From contig NZ_JABGCL010000011.1 in NCBI RefSeq assembly GCF_019800005.1, positions 124,001 to 188,000 on the forward strand: a DNA stretch of 64,000 nt, given 5' to 3'. Shown in pieces: positions 50,315 through 58,650 of this stretch. The notes under the pieces are model-generated. The model had not been told where the DNA came from, did not search any database, and was given only the letters and a program-made list of their open reading frames with translations. A program made the translations under genes and the position numbers. Each line of letters starts with the position of its first letter. Position 1 is the stretch's first letter. Origin of the DNA: Geminicoccus harenae (lineage in GTDB: Bacteria; Pseudomonadota; Alphaproteobacteria; Geminicoccales; Geminicoccaceae).

Positions 50315-51291
50315 CCACATCCCTCACCAGTCGCACGCCGCTCCTGGTCCTGGTCGGCCGCTACGGCGTGATCGCCGCCCTCCTGCTGCTGATCCTGTTC
50401 GGCTGGGCGCGCTACGACAACTTCCTCGGCAGCTACAACATCCTCTCCTTCCTGCGCTACACCTCGATGTTCGCGCTGGTGGCGCTCGGCATGGCGTTCG
50501 TGATCATGTCGGGCGGGATCGACCTGTCGGTGGGCGCGGTGGCGGCCATGTCGAGCGTGGTGGCGGCCCTGGCCTCGCCCTATGGCCTGATCCCGGGGCT
50601 GCTGGCCGGGGCGGCGGCGGGTCTCGTCGCCGGCATCCTGAACGGCATCCTGATCACCCGCCTCAACATCGTGCCCTTCATCGCCACGCTCGCGACCATG
50701 CTGGCGGCCGGCGGCACCGGCCTGCTGCTGGCCGGCAACCAGTCGGTCTCGGTGTCCTACGACACGGCCTTCGTCGAGCTGGGCCAGGGTGACCTGCTGG
50801 GCTTCCCGGTCCCGGCCTGGATCGCGGCCATCGCCTATGTGCTGGGCTCGATCATCCTGAACCTCACCGCGTTCGGCCGCAGCGTGCTGGCGGTCGGCGG
50901 CAGCGAGGATGCCAGCCGGATGATGGGCCTGCCCGCCGACCGGGTGAAGTTCCTGGTCTATGCCGGCAGCGGCCTGCTGGCGGGTCTCGCCGGCGTGATC
51001 CTGGCCGCCCAGTTCGGTGCCGGCCAGCCGATCGAGGGCGTGGGCTGGGAGCTGTTCGCGATCGCCGCGGTGGTGGTCGGCGGCACGCTGCTCACCGGCG
51101 GCAAGGGCTCGGTGGAGTCCACGCTCGCGGGCGCGCTCCTGCTCGGCCTGATCTTCAACATCCTCAACTTCGAGAACGGCCTCGGCTGGATCAGCCTGTC
51201 CGCCTACTGGCAGTCGGTGATCCGTGGCCTGTTCCTGCTCCTGGTCGTTATCCTGCAGGCCAAGCTGGTGGGCCGCGACGCGACCGGCTGA
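50311..51291 (+). CDS. Sugar ABC transporter permease, YjfF type
   Basis: 326 residues, BPD_transp_2 family: 'ALGMAFVIMSGGIDLSVGAVAAMSSVVAA', 'GILNGILITRLNIVPFIATLATMLAAGGTGLLLAG', 'GGSEDASRMMGLPADRVKFLVYAGSGLLAGLAG' and 'FAIAAVVVGGTLLTGGKGSVESTLAGALLLGLIFNILNFE'. It pairs with the YtfT-type permease to form the channel; having two different permeases, as here, is the YtfT/YjfF arrangement. ATGA overlap with the upstream gene; 31 bases to the enolase-superfamily gene. Confidence 0.9.
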   Translation: MTTSLTSRTPLLVLVGRYGVIAALLLLILFGWARYDNFLGSYNILSFLRYTSMFALVALGMAFVIMSGGIDLSVGAVAAMSSVVAALASPYGLIPGLLAGAAAGLVAGILNGILITRLNIVPFIATLATMLAAGGTGLLLAGNQSVSVSYDTAFVELGQGDLLGFPVPAWIAAIAYVLGSIILNLTAFGRSVLAVGGSEDASRMMGLPADRVKFLVYAGSGLLAGLAGVILAAQFGAGQPIEGVGWELFAIAAVVVGGTLLTGGKGSVESTLAGALLLGLIFNILNFENGLGWISLSAYWQSVIRGLFLLLVVILQAKLVGRDATG

Positions 51292-51322
51292 CCCCGTACC
51301 CTTTGACTGGAAGGACCGTCCC

Positions 51323-52411
51323 ATGCCCGCCATCACGTCGGTGCAGCCCGGCTACTACCGGATCCCCCTGCCCACCGCGCTCACCGACAGCACCCATGGC
51401 GTGATGCGCGACTTCGAGCTGCTGACCGTGCGCGTGACCGACGCGGACGGGGCCGAAGGGGTCGGCTACAGCTACACGGTCGGCCGCAACGGCGGTGCCA
51501 TCCACGACATCCTGGCCCGCGAGATCGCGGAGCTGGTGGCCGGCGAGGACGCCGATCGGATCGAGTTCCTGTGGAACCGGCTCTGGTGGGACCTGCATTA
51601 TGGCGGCCGCGGCGGCCCGACCGTGCTGGCGCTGTCCGCCTTCGACATGGCCCTTTGGGACCTCAAGGCCAAGCGGGCCGGCCAGCCGCTCTGGAAGCTG
51701 CTCGGCGGCAACGACCCCAAGGTGCCCTGCTATGCCGGCGGCATCGACCTCTATCTGCCGCTGGACGACCTGCTGAAGCAGACCGACGGCAACCTCGCCA
51801 AGGGCTTCCGCGCCATCAAGATGAAGGTCGGGCGCAAGCTCCTGTCCGAGGACGTGGAGCGGATCGCCGCGATGCGCCGGCACCTGGGCGACGGCTTCCC
51901 GCTCATGGTGGACGCCAACATGAAGTGGACCGCCGACGAGGCGATCCGGGCGGCCCGCGCCTTCCAGCCCTACGACCTGACCTGGCTGGAGGAGCCGATC
52001 TCGCCCGACGACGTGGCGGGCCATGCCCGGGTGGTGCGCGAGGGCGGCCTGCCGATCGCGGCCGGCGAGAACCTGCGCACGCTCTGGGAGTTCCGCCACC
52101 TGATCGCGTCGGGTGGGGTCACCTATCCCGAGCCGGACGTGACCAATTGCGGCGGCATCACCTCGTTCATGAAGATCGCCCACCTGGCCGAGGCGTTCAA
52201 CCTGCCGGTCACCTCGCACGGCGCCCACGACGTCACCGTGCACCTGCTGGCCGCCGCACCGAACCGCTCCTTCCTGGAAGCGCACGGCTTCGGCCTGGAG
52301 CGGTTCATCGCCCGGCCGCTGCGGATCGAGGAGGGCTTCGCCATTGCTCCGGACGATCCGGGCCACGGCATCGAGTTCGACTGGAAGGGGCTGGAGACGG
52401 TGCGGGCCTGA
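51323..52411 (+). CDS. Enolase-superfamily dehydratase/racemase (mandelate racemase-like)
   Basis: 362 residues. N-terminal capping domain with the long '20s loop', then an (alpha/beta)7 barrel: K-x-K in 'AIKMKVGRKLL' at the end of strand 2; metal ligands Asp in 'LMVDANMKW', Glu in 'TWLEEPISPDD' and Glu in 'PIAAGENLRT'; an Asp in 'PDVTNCGG' and a His in 'VTSHGAHD', giving the His-Asp dyad of the mandelate-racemase subgroup. Expected chemistry is proton abstraction next to a carboxylate, usually sugar-acid dehydration. Position at the end of a sugar-uptake operon under a GntR/FCD regulator supports a sugar acid or aldonate as substrate. AAGGA precedes the ATG by about ten bases. Confidence 0.88.
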   Translation: MPAITSVQPGYYRIPLPTALTDSTHGVMRDFELLTVRVTDADGAEGVGYSYTVGRNGGAIHDILAREIAELVAGEDADRIEFLWNRLWWDLHYGGRGGPTVLALSAFDMALWDLKAKRAGQPLWKLLGGNDPKVPCYAGGIDLYLPLDDLLKQTDGNLAKGFRAIKMKVGRKLLSEDVERIAAMRRHLGDGFPLMVDANMKWTADEAIRAARAFQPYDLTWLEEPISPDDVAGHARVVREGGLPIAAGENLRTLWEFRHLIASGGVTYPEPDVTNCGGITSFMKIAHLAEAFNLPVTSHGAHDVTVHLLAAAPNRSFLEAHGFGLERFIARPLRIEEGFAIAPDDPGHGIEFDWKGLETVRA

Positions 52412-52457
52412 GCCTGCTGGGACCCCTTTCTCCAGTCATCCCTCGCCCCCTCAGGTC

Positions 52458-52480
52458 ATCCCCCGGCTCGACCGGGGGAT
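52458..52480. repeat. REP-like palindrome, copy 1
   Basis: ATCCCCCGG-CTCGA-CCGGGGGAT, nine-base arms, preceded by GTC to give the GTCATCCCCCG head. It lies 47 bases after the enolase-superfamily stop and may also act as its transcription end. Confidence 0.7.
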
Positions 52481-52565
52481 CAACCGCCGCACGCCGGCTG
52501 CGGCATGGTCGGCCTCATGGGGTGGGCGAGGATGAGCCGGCGCCGTAGCCGCCGTCCGCCAGTGG

Positions 52566-52587
52566 ATCCCCCGCATGCGCGGGGGAT
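52566..52587. repeat. REP-like palindrome, copy 2 (inverted)
   Basis: ATCCCCCGC-ATGC-GCGGGGGAT, nine-base arms, followed by GAC, so the GTCATCCCCCG head is on the other strand. Copies 1 and 2 face each other about 85 bases apart, the layout of bacterial interspersed palindromic pairs that RAYT transposases mobilise; no RAYT gene is in the window. Confidence 0.7.
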
Positions 52588-53147
52588 GACATGAGAGAAG
52601 GGTGCGTCTGTTGGCCCGACCAGTGGCCTTCCGCGCCCGTTTCCCAATATATCGATGCCGATCAAGCCATTGATATTAAATAACAAAATACTTCTCTTGG
52701 GTTCGTTTGTGCAAATTCGCTTTGCTGATTTGCCGAGCCTGCTGCCAAGCCCCGCGCACCGGCCATCCCTTTCACCATAGCACAACCATCGGTGCAGATG
52801 ACGTGTCTCACGCGCTGCCTGCGTTGGCGCAGATGGCGGCGTGGAGGCATGGCGGGAGGTCGCCCAGCGAGCGCTTCCCCGGCCGCCAGCACGCGGTGGC
52901 TGTGCTGCAACCACGTCGGTCTCCCGCTGACACAACACATGGCAGGACCAGAATGCGCCGGCAGGGCACCGACGACCCCGCCGGACGTTTCATGGCGCGG
53001 ACATTCTTCCAGCCAGCGATGCACACCGGCCGGTTCGCGGCCGCCCTGCCGCTTCATGGTGGCCACGGAGCCGGGGGAGCGGGCATGGCTTCGGCAGCCG
53101 GGGGCTGGTAATCGGTTCCGGGCGAACATTTTCTTGGCGAAAGGTGG

Positions 53148-54257
53148 ATGGAGCAGGCTAGGCCGCAGGTGGATTTGGAGGCAGCGCTGGCAGCCAGCGA
53201 GCGCCGGTTCCGGCTGCTGGCCGATCAGGCGCCGGTGATCATCTGGCGGGCCGGGCCGGACAAGCAGTGCGACTGGTTCAACAAGCCCTGGCTGGACTTC
53301 ACCGGCAGGACGCTCGAGCAGGAGCTGGGGTATGGCTGGGCCGAGGGGATCCATCCCGACGACCATGCCCGCTGCCTGGAAATCTACACCACCGCCTTCG
53401 CCGCCCGCGAGCGCTTCACCATGGACTACCGGCTGCGCCGCCATGACGGCGTGTATCGCTGGATCCGGGACAATGGCGCGCCCTACTACGACGATGACGG
53501 CAGCTTCCTGGGCTATTTCGGCAGCGGGATCGATGTCACCGACCATGTCGAGACCGAGCTGTCGCTGCGCCGGGCGCTGAGCCAGGCCGACCAGTATGAT
53601 CAGCAGCAGAAGCAGGCGCAGTGGCGCCAGGAGATGCTGATCCACGAGTTGAACCACCGAGTGAAGAACACGCTGGCGACGATCCAGTCCATCGCGATGC
53701 AGAGCTTTCGCGCCGGCGTCGACGTACGGTCGGGGCTCGCCAAGTTCGAGGGACGCCTGGTGACCTTGTCCCGCGCCCATGATGTGCTCACCCAGTCCAA
53801 CTGGCTGGCGGCACCCCTGGACGAGATCGTCCAGTCCGGCATCGAGCCGTTCCGCACGCCGGAGGACGATGCCTTCACGATCGAGGGCCCGCCGGTCTGC
53901 CTGCCGCCCAAGATGGCGCTCAGCCTCGCCATGGGCATCCACGAGCTGTGCACCAACGCGCTCCGCTTCGGGGCACTCTCGGCCAGAGGCGGCACGGTGC
54001 GGATCGACTGGCAGGTGACGGGCGACGGCGAGGGCGAGCAGTTGGAGCTGACCTGGCGGGAAGCCGGGGGTCCGCCGGTGCACTCACCCGGGCAGCGCGG
54101 CTTCGGCACCCGCCTGATCGAGAGCGGGCTGGCCCGCGAGTTCGGCGGGAAGGTGACGCTGGACTTCGCGCCGGGCGGGCTGGTGTGCCGGGTGCACGCA
54201 CCGCTTCCGGCCGAGGAACCGCCCTTGGTGGGCGGGCTGGTCGTGCCCCACCACTGA
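53148..54257 (+). CDS. PAS-domain HWE-family sensor histidine kinase
   Basis: 369 residues, soluble. A PAS fold with PAC motif spans ~12-135 ('RRFRLLADQAPVIIWRAGPDKQCDWFNKPWLDFTGRTLEQ', 'HDGVYRWIRDNGAPYYDDDGSFLGYFGSGIDVT'). The kinase core has the HWE/HisKA_2 type H box 'HELNHRVKNTLATIQSIA' (His170), N box 'GIHELCTNALRFGALS', W-x-E-like 'LTWREAGGP' and 'GFGTRLIE'. No membrane segment and no Cys for a LOV flavin. It is followed after six bases by a receiver, its likely partner. HWE kinases in alphaproteobacteria often feed the general stress response, but no sigma/anti-sigma genes are near. Confidence 0.9.
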   Translation: MEQARPQVDLEAALAASERRFRLLADQAPVIIWRAGPDKQCDWFNKPWLDFTGRTLEQELGYGWAEGIHPDDHARCLEIYTTAFAARERFTMDYRLRRHDGVYRWIRDNGAPYYDDDGSFLGYFGSGIDVTDHVETELSLRRALSQADQYDQQQKQAQWRQEMLIHELNHRVKNTLATIQSIAMQSFRAGVDVRSGLAKFEGRLVTLSRAHDVLTQSNWLAAPLDEIVQSGIEPFRTPEDDAFTIEGPPVCLPPKMALSLAMGIHELCTNALRFGALSARGGTVRIDWQVTGDGEGEQLELTWREAGGPPVHSPGQRGFGTRLIESGLAREFGGKVTLDFAPGGLVCRVHAPLPAEEPPLVGGLVVPHH

Positions 54258-54263
54258 CAACAT

Positions 54264-54650
54264 ATGTCAAGCCAGGGCAGCCGGACCGGAAATAGGATGG
54301 GTCGTCGTGTTCTGGTGGTCGAGGACGAGAGCCTGGTCGCCCTCCTCCTGGAAGACATGTTGCTGGAGCTGGGCTTCACCGTCGTGGACGTGGCGAGCCG
54401 GCTCGAGACCGGCATGTCCGCCGCGGAGCAGGCTGCCTTCGACGTGGCGGTGCTGGACGTGAACCTGGGGGGGGAAACGCGCAGCTTCCCGATCGCCGAC
54501 CTACTGCGCCGGCGCGGCATCCCGTTCGTCTTCGCCACCGGCCACGACCCGAGCAGCCTGGAGCGCACCTATCCGGATGCGCCGGTGGTGCGCAAACCGT
54601 TCCTGCGCGGCGACCTGCGCAATGCGCTCGCCCGGGCCCTGGCCGGCTGA
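54264..54650 (+). CDS. Single-domain response regulator paired with HWE kinase
   Basis: 128 residues from the first ATG (54264); an in-frame ATG at 54297 places the protein start right at the receiver fold (MGRRVLVVEDES) and is equally possible. Receiver residues are complete: acidic pair Glu20-Asp21, phospho-acceptor Asp65 in 'VAVLDVNLGGE', Thr92 in 'FATGHD' and Lys111 in 'VVRKPF'. The 'DVNLGGE' and 'RGIPFVFATG' strings are typical of receivers that partner HWE kinases. No output domain, so it acts by phosphotransfer or protein contact. It ends four bases from the convergent M16 peptidase stop. Confidence 0.88.
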   Translation: MSSQGSRTGNRMGRRVLVVEDESLVALLLEDMLLELGFTVVDVASRLETGMSAAEQAAFDVAVLDVNLGGETRSFPIADLLRRRGIPFVFATGHDPSSLERTYPDAPVVRKPFLRGDLRNALARALAG

Positions 54651-54654
54651 GCAG

Positions 54655-57501
54655 TCAGTCGGGCGTGGCCGGCATGATCAGCACGCGCAGTGCCTGCTCC
54701 GGCGCCAGATAGGTCTTCGCCAGCTCCTGCAGCGACGCCGTGTCCCAGCTCTGGAGGTTGGCCCGGTCGGTGCGGGCCGCCTCCAGCCGCTCGGGGAACT
54801 GGTGCATCGCCAGGATCACCGCATAGGCCCACCACTGGTTCGACTGGCGCGCGGCATCGCTCTGGGCCAGGCGCGGCTCCAGGGCGCGGCGCAGCTCGTC
54901 CGCCTCGATGCCCTCCCGCAGCCCGGACGCGGCCGCCACCGTCGCCGCATCATACTGCAGCGCATCTTCTGCCCGCACGTCGAGCAGGGCGGCCAGATAG
55001 CCGAAGTCCGGCAGGGTGATCGACATGTCGCTATAGACTTCCGGCGAGTAGCTGGCCCCGGCCTGCTCGCGCACCGTGTCCAGCAGCCGGTCCTGCAGGA
55101 TGTCGCCCAAAAGGTCGAGCCCGGCCTTCAGGCGCAGGTCCCTGCCGTCCGCCGTGGGCCAGTACACGGCGGACATGGCCTGTTCCGCCGTACCGTGATG
55201 GGTGAACCGGACGGGCTCGGGCCCGGGCTCGGGCATCCGCACCGACGGGATCGCCAGCTCGGCACCTTCGCCCCGCTCGGGCAGGGCGCCGAACGTCTCG
55301 TCCACCAGCCGCACCGCCGCCTCAGGCTCGATGTCGCCCACCAGCACGACCTGCATCGGGCCGCGCCGCAGCGCGGGCGTCAGCCAAGCGCGCAGTTCGT
55401 CCAGGGTCCGCTCCGCCGCGTCCGCCTGGTCGGGCATGCCGAAGCGCGGGTCGCCGCCATGGAGGAAGCGCTCGACCGGCCCGCGCAAGAGGCCCGCGGG
55501 CGAGGCATCCATGGCCCGGTAGATGTCGGGGAGCCGGCGGCGGAACCGCTCCAGCGAGTCCGGCCGGTAGCCCGGATCGGTGACGAAGGCCGCCATCAGC
55601 CGGAGCTGGTCGGCCAGATCGGCGCGCGTGGTGGTCCCGGTCATGACGAACGAGGTCTCGGCCACGGTCAGATCGACGCCCACCTCCTTGTCGGCGAAGA
55701 TCCGGGTGAGCTCGCTGGCATCGTGCTGGCCGAGCCCGCCGGCGACGAAGGCCTGGCTGGCGAGCAGGTCCAGGCCCGGCTGGTGCGCCGGCATGCTGAA
55801 CGAACCCTGGCCGAAGCGCAGGGCCACCTCGATCGTGTCGGCCCGCAGCTTGGTGGGCTTCATGTCCAGGCGCACGCCGTTGCCAAAGCGGATCGAGCGG
55901 ATGTCCAGGTCCTCGATGCGGCTGTCCTCGACGACCCCGGAGGGCTGGCCGAACTCCCCATAGGCGAAGGCCACACTGGCCGTTGCCGCAGGGGGCTCCA
56001 CCGGCACCGCACGGCTTCTCTCATAGGCGTCCAGGATTTGCTGGCGGCCGTTCTCCAGCGGAAACGGGCCGGACAGCATGATCCGCGCGGAGCCGTCGCC
56101 CCAGGCGGCCTTGAGCGAGTCCTGCAACTTGGCTGGATTGAGTGCTGCTACCGTGCGCTCCAGGAGTTCCAGGTCGGCCGCTTCGCTCGTGTAAATTCCG
56201 CCTTCCTCGGCCGTCGAGATCAGGGCTTCGGCCCGGCGCTCGGAGGACATGGTGGCAGCGCTGGCAGCGCGGTTGCGGAACTCGCTGCGCAGGATCGCCA
56301 CCGCCTCGTCCATCTCCCCCTGCGAGAAGCCGAAGGTGAGTGCCCGGCGCAGCTCCTGCTCGCCCGCCGCCAGGGCCTTCTCCCAGTCCGCTTCCGTGGT
56401 CTGCAGCGTCACCGCACTGATCTGGGCCACGGGTTTCATGTCCGTGGTCCAGGCTCCCGCCTGGCTGAACGGGGCGCCCGGGGTGAGGCCCAGATTCTGC
56501 AGCCGCCGGCTCAGCATGAGCTGGGCCGTCGCCTGCACGAGGCGCTGATCGACGCGCTCCAGCGTGTCGGCGGGCGGCAGGGGCGGCTGCGCATGCATGA
56601 GCTGGATGACGGTGGGCAGGCCCGGATCGACGAAATGGAGCGCATCCGTGCCGGTGGCGGTGAGCGTGCCGAGTTCCGGCGGCGCCGCCGGGGCTTCCGG
56701 CTGCACCAGGCTGGCGAAGTGGCGCTCGATCACCGGAACGACCTGGTCCGGCGCCACGTCGCCCGCCACCACCACGACGCTGCGCTCGGGCGTGTAGAAG
56801 TCGCGGTAGAAGCGCTGGAAGTCGGCCTGGGTCGCGTTCCGGATGACCTCGTCGGTCCCGATCGGGTTGCGCTCGGGATAGAGCGTGCCGGCCAGGGTGA
56901 AGGCCAGGAGCGCATTGGCGCTGCGGGCACCCGGCGTGTCGCGCAGCCGCTTTTCCGAAAGGATCACGCCGCGCTCCGATTCGATCCCGTCCGGCGGGAA
57001 GGTCAGCCGGCCGGCGACCTCGCTCAGGATCATCAGCCCGCTATCCACCAGCTCCCCGCCATTGCCGGGCAGCTCCAGCTGATAGACGGTGCTGTCGAAG
57101 CCGGTCCGTGCGTTGGTGTCGGCGCCGAAGCTCAGGCCCTGGCGCTGCAGGTAGCGCACGAACTCGCCGGGCGGCACGTTCTCCGAGCCCTTGAACGCCA
57201 TGTGCTCCAGGAAATGGGCGAGGCCGCGCTGGTCGTCCCGCTCCATCAGCGAGCCCGCCTCGATCAGCAGGCGCAGGCTGACCCGACCGGGCGGCGTCCC
57301 GTTCGGGATGATCGCGTAGCGCAGCCCGTTCTCCAGCCGGCCCCAGGTCACGGTCGGGTCGGGCACCAGCGGCGCTTCTGCGCTGCGCGGCCAGGGCTCC
57401 GGCTCGGCCGCCACCGCGGATACGGTCGGCAGGAGCAGCAGCGCCAGGGCGAGCAGCCGCACGGCGAAGCACAGTCTGCCCAGGTAGTTCGCCACGGTCA
57501 T
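54655..57501 (-). CDS. Two-domain M16-family zinc peptidase, exported
   Basis: 948 residues. An N-terminal signal ('FAVRLLALALLLLPTVSAVAAE') leads to an M16 peptidase whose active half (~50-460) has the inverted zinc motif HFLEHMAFKG (H-x-x-E-H) and the distal Glu in 'SERGVILSEKRL'. The second half (~500-948; 'GQHDASELTRIFADKEVGVDLTVAETSFVM', 'MQVVLVGDIEPEAAVRLVDETFGALP') repeats the fold without a zinc motif, as in PqqL/pitrilysin-like proteins. It should degrade peptides in the periplasm. The in-frame extension upstream of 57501 runs antisense to the dehydrogenase gene and is rejected. No operon partner. Confidence 0.9.
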   Translation of the reverse strand: MTVANYLGRLCFAVRLLALALLLLPTVSAVAAEPEPWPRSAEAPLVPDPTVTWGRLENGLRYAIIPNGTPPGRVSLRLLIEAGSLMERDDQRGLAHFLEHMAFKGSENVPPGEFVRYLQRQGLSFGADTNARTGFDSTVYQLELPGNGGELVDSGLMILSEVAGRLTFPPDGIESERGVILSEKRLRDTPGARSANALLAFTLAGTLYPERNPIGTDEVIRNATQADFQRFYRDFYTPERSVVVVAGDVAPDQVVPVIERHFASLVQPEAPAAPPELGTLTATGTDALHFVDPGLPTVIQLMHAQPPLPPADTLERVDQRLVQATAQLMLSRRLQNLGLTPGAPFSQAGAWTTDMKPVAQISAVTLQTTEADWEKALAAGEQELRRALTFGFSQGEMDEAVAILRSEFRNRAASAATMSSERRAEALISTAEEGGIYTSEAADLELLERTVAALNPAKLQDSLKAAWGDGSARIMLSGPFPLENGRQQILDAYERSRAVPVEPPAATASVAFAYGEFGQPSGVVEDSRIEDLDIRSIRFGNGVRLDMKPTKLRADTIEVALRFGQGSFSMPAHQPGLDLLASQAFVAGGLGQHDASELTRIFADKEVGVDLTVAETSFVMTGTTTRADLADQLRLMAAFVTDPGYRPDSLERFRRRLPDIYRAMDASPAGLLRGPVERFLHGGDPRFGMPDQADAAERTLDELRAWLTPALRRGPMQVVLVGDIEPEAAVRLVDETFGALPERGEGAELAIPSVRMPEPGPEPVRFTHHGTAEQAMSAVYWPTADGRDLRLKAGLDLLGDILQDRLLDTVREQAGASYSPEVYSDMSITLPDFGYLAALLDVRAEDALQYDAATVAAASGLREGIEADELRRALEPRLAQSDAARQSNQWWAYAVILAMHQFPERLEAARTDRANLQSWDTASLQELAKTYLAPEQALRVLIMPATPD

Positions 57502-57654
57502 CGAGCACCCATCACGGCCATCGGGAGGCCAAGAGGCTTCCCAGCTATGCACCGGAACGGCAAGCAGTCTCGTGCGTTCGGAACTCATGGGGCCGGGACC
57601 GGTTGAAGAAGAAGATGCAACCACCGCCGGGCCCGCCTGCCGCCCGGCTTTGCC

Positions 57655-58650
57655 ATGGATGATGCGATGAACCCAGCCTGGACCCGGGTGCGGACCATGC
57701 GCGCCGCGACCGTGACCGGCCCCGGCCAGATCCGGATCGACGAGGTCCCGCTGCCGGAGCCGGGCGACCGGCAGGTGCGGATCCGCCTGGAGGGCTGCGG
57801 CGTGTGCGCCTCCAACCTGGTGCCCTGGTCTGGGCCGGACTGGATGCGCTTTCCGACCGAGCCGGGCGGGCTCGGCCACGAGGCCTGGGGCGTGGTCGAC
57901 GCGGTGGGCGCGGCGGTGGACGGGCTGCGGCCCGGCCAGCGGGTCGCGGCGCTCTCCTATCACGGCTATGGCGAGTTCGACCTGGCCGAGGCGGACGCGG
58001 TGGTGCCGCTGCCGGACGCACTGGCCGGCAAGGCCTTTCCCGGCGAGCCGCTGGGCTGCGCCATGAACATCTTCGCGCGCTCCCGGATCGAGCCCGGGCA
58101 GACGGTCGCCATCATCGGGATCGGCTTTCTGGGCGCCCTGCTCACCCGGCTCGCCAGCGAGGCCGGTGCGCGGGTGATCGCGATCTCGCGGCGCCCCTTC
58201 TCGCTGGAGATCGCGAAGGCCTATGGCGCTGCCGAACTCGTGCCGATGGACGACCACCAGCGGATCATCGACCGGGTGAGTAAGCTCACCGACGGCCGGT
58301 TCTGTTCGCGCGTGGTGGAGGCGGTAGGCAAGCAGTGGCCGCTGGACCTGGCGGCGCATCTGACCGCCGAGCGCGGCCGGCTGGTGATCGCCGGCTACCA
58401 CCAGGACGGGCCGCGCCAGGTCGACATGCAGCTCTGGAACTGGCGGGGCCTGGACGTGATCAATGCGCACGAGCGCGACCCGAAGGTCTATGTGGAGGGG
58501 ATCCGGCAGGCAGTGGCGGCGGTGGCGGCAGGCCGGCTCGACCCGGAGCCCCTGTTCACCCATCGCTTCCCGCTGGGCCGGCTGGACGAGGCCCTGGATG
58601 CCACCCGCGACCGGCCGGACGGGTTCATGAAGGCGCTGGTGACCCCATGA
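57655..58650 (+). CDS. Zinc-type MDR alcohol/polyol dehydrogenase-like protein
   Basis: 331 residues, medium-chain dehydrogenase fold: GroES-like N-terminal domain ('GQIRIDEVPLPEPGDRQVRIRLEGCGVCASNLVPWSG', with the Cys of GVCASN as catalytic-zinc ligand; 'GGLGHEAWGVV' supplies His-Glu), then a Rossmann domain 'QTVAIIGIGFLGALLTRLASEAGARVIAIS'. The structural-zinc Cys cluster of classical ADHs is missing, as in several short MDR subgroups. Start uncertain (57655, 57667 or 57697). Its stop overlaps the Gfo/Idh/MocA gene (ATGA), a pairing common in inositol and other polyol/sugar catabolic sets. Confidence 0.82.
   Translation: MDDAMNPAWTRVRTMRAATVTGPGQIRIDEVPLPEPGDRQVRIRLEGCGVCASNLVPWSGPDWMRFPTEPGGLGHEAWGVVDAVGAAVDGLRPGQRVAALSYHGYGEFDLAEADAVVPLPDALAGKAFPGEPLGCAMNIFARSRIEPGQTVAIIGIGFLGALLTRLASEAGARVIAISRRPFSLEIAKAYGAAELVPMDDHQRIIDRVSKLTDGRFCSRVVEAVGKQWPLDLAAHLTAERGRLVIAGYHQDGPRQVDMQLWNWRGLDVINAHERDPKVYVEGIRQAVAAVAAGRLDPEPLFTHRFPLGRLDEALDATRDRPDGFMKALVTP

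Larger units (their letters stand above)
52412..53147. other. 736-base gene-free region with REP-like hairpins and an A+T-rich block
   Basis: I see no supported gene. 52440-52590 carries a pair of palindromic repeats (listed separately). 52640-52730 is strikingly A+T-rich compared with everything around it and includes a TTGGGTTCGTTTGTGCAAAT string that looks like a dispersed intergenic element; I believe I have seen similar strings between genes of other alphaproteobacteria, but cannot confirm that here. 52800-53147 is GC-rich and open in several frames without codon-like bias. The promoter of the downstream sensor kinase should lie near 53050-53130. Confidence 0.5.

Noticed and set aside
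52480-53111. Overlapping open frames on both strands in the 736-base gap
   Set aside because: They run across the REP-like hairpins and A+T-rich block, with no codon bias or domains.
54577-57606. A ~1000-codon open frame on the plus strand across the M16 peptidase gene
   Set aside because: It is antisense to a clear zinc peptidase with an HFLEH motif, its product is rich in Arg, Gln, Gly and His without any domain, and long antisense frames are expected at this GC content.
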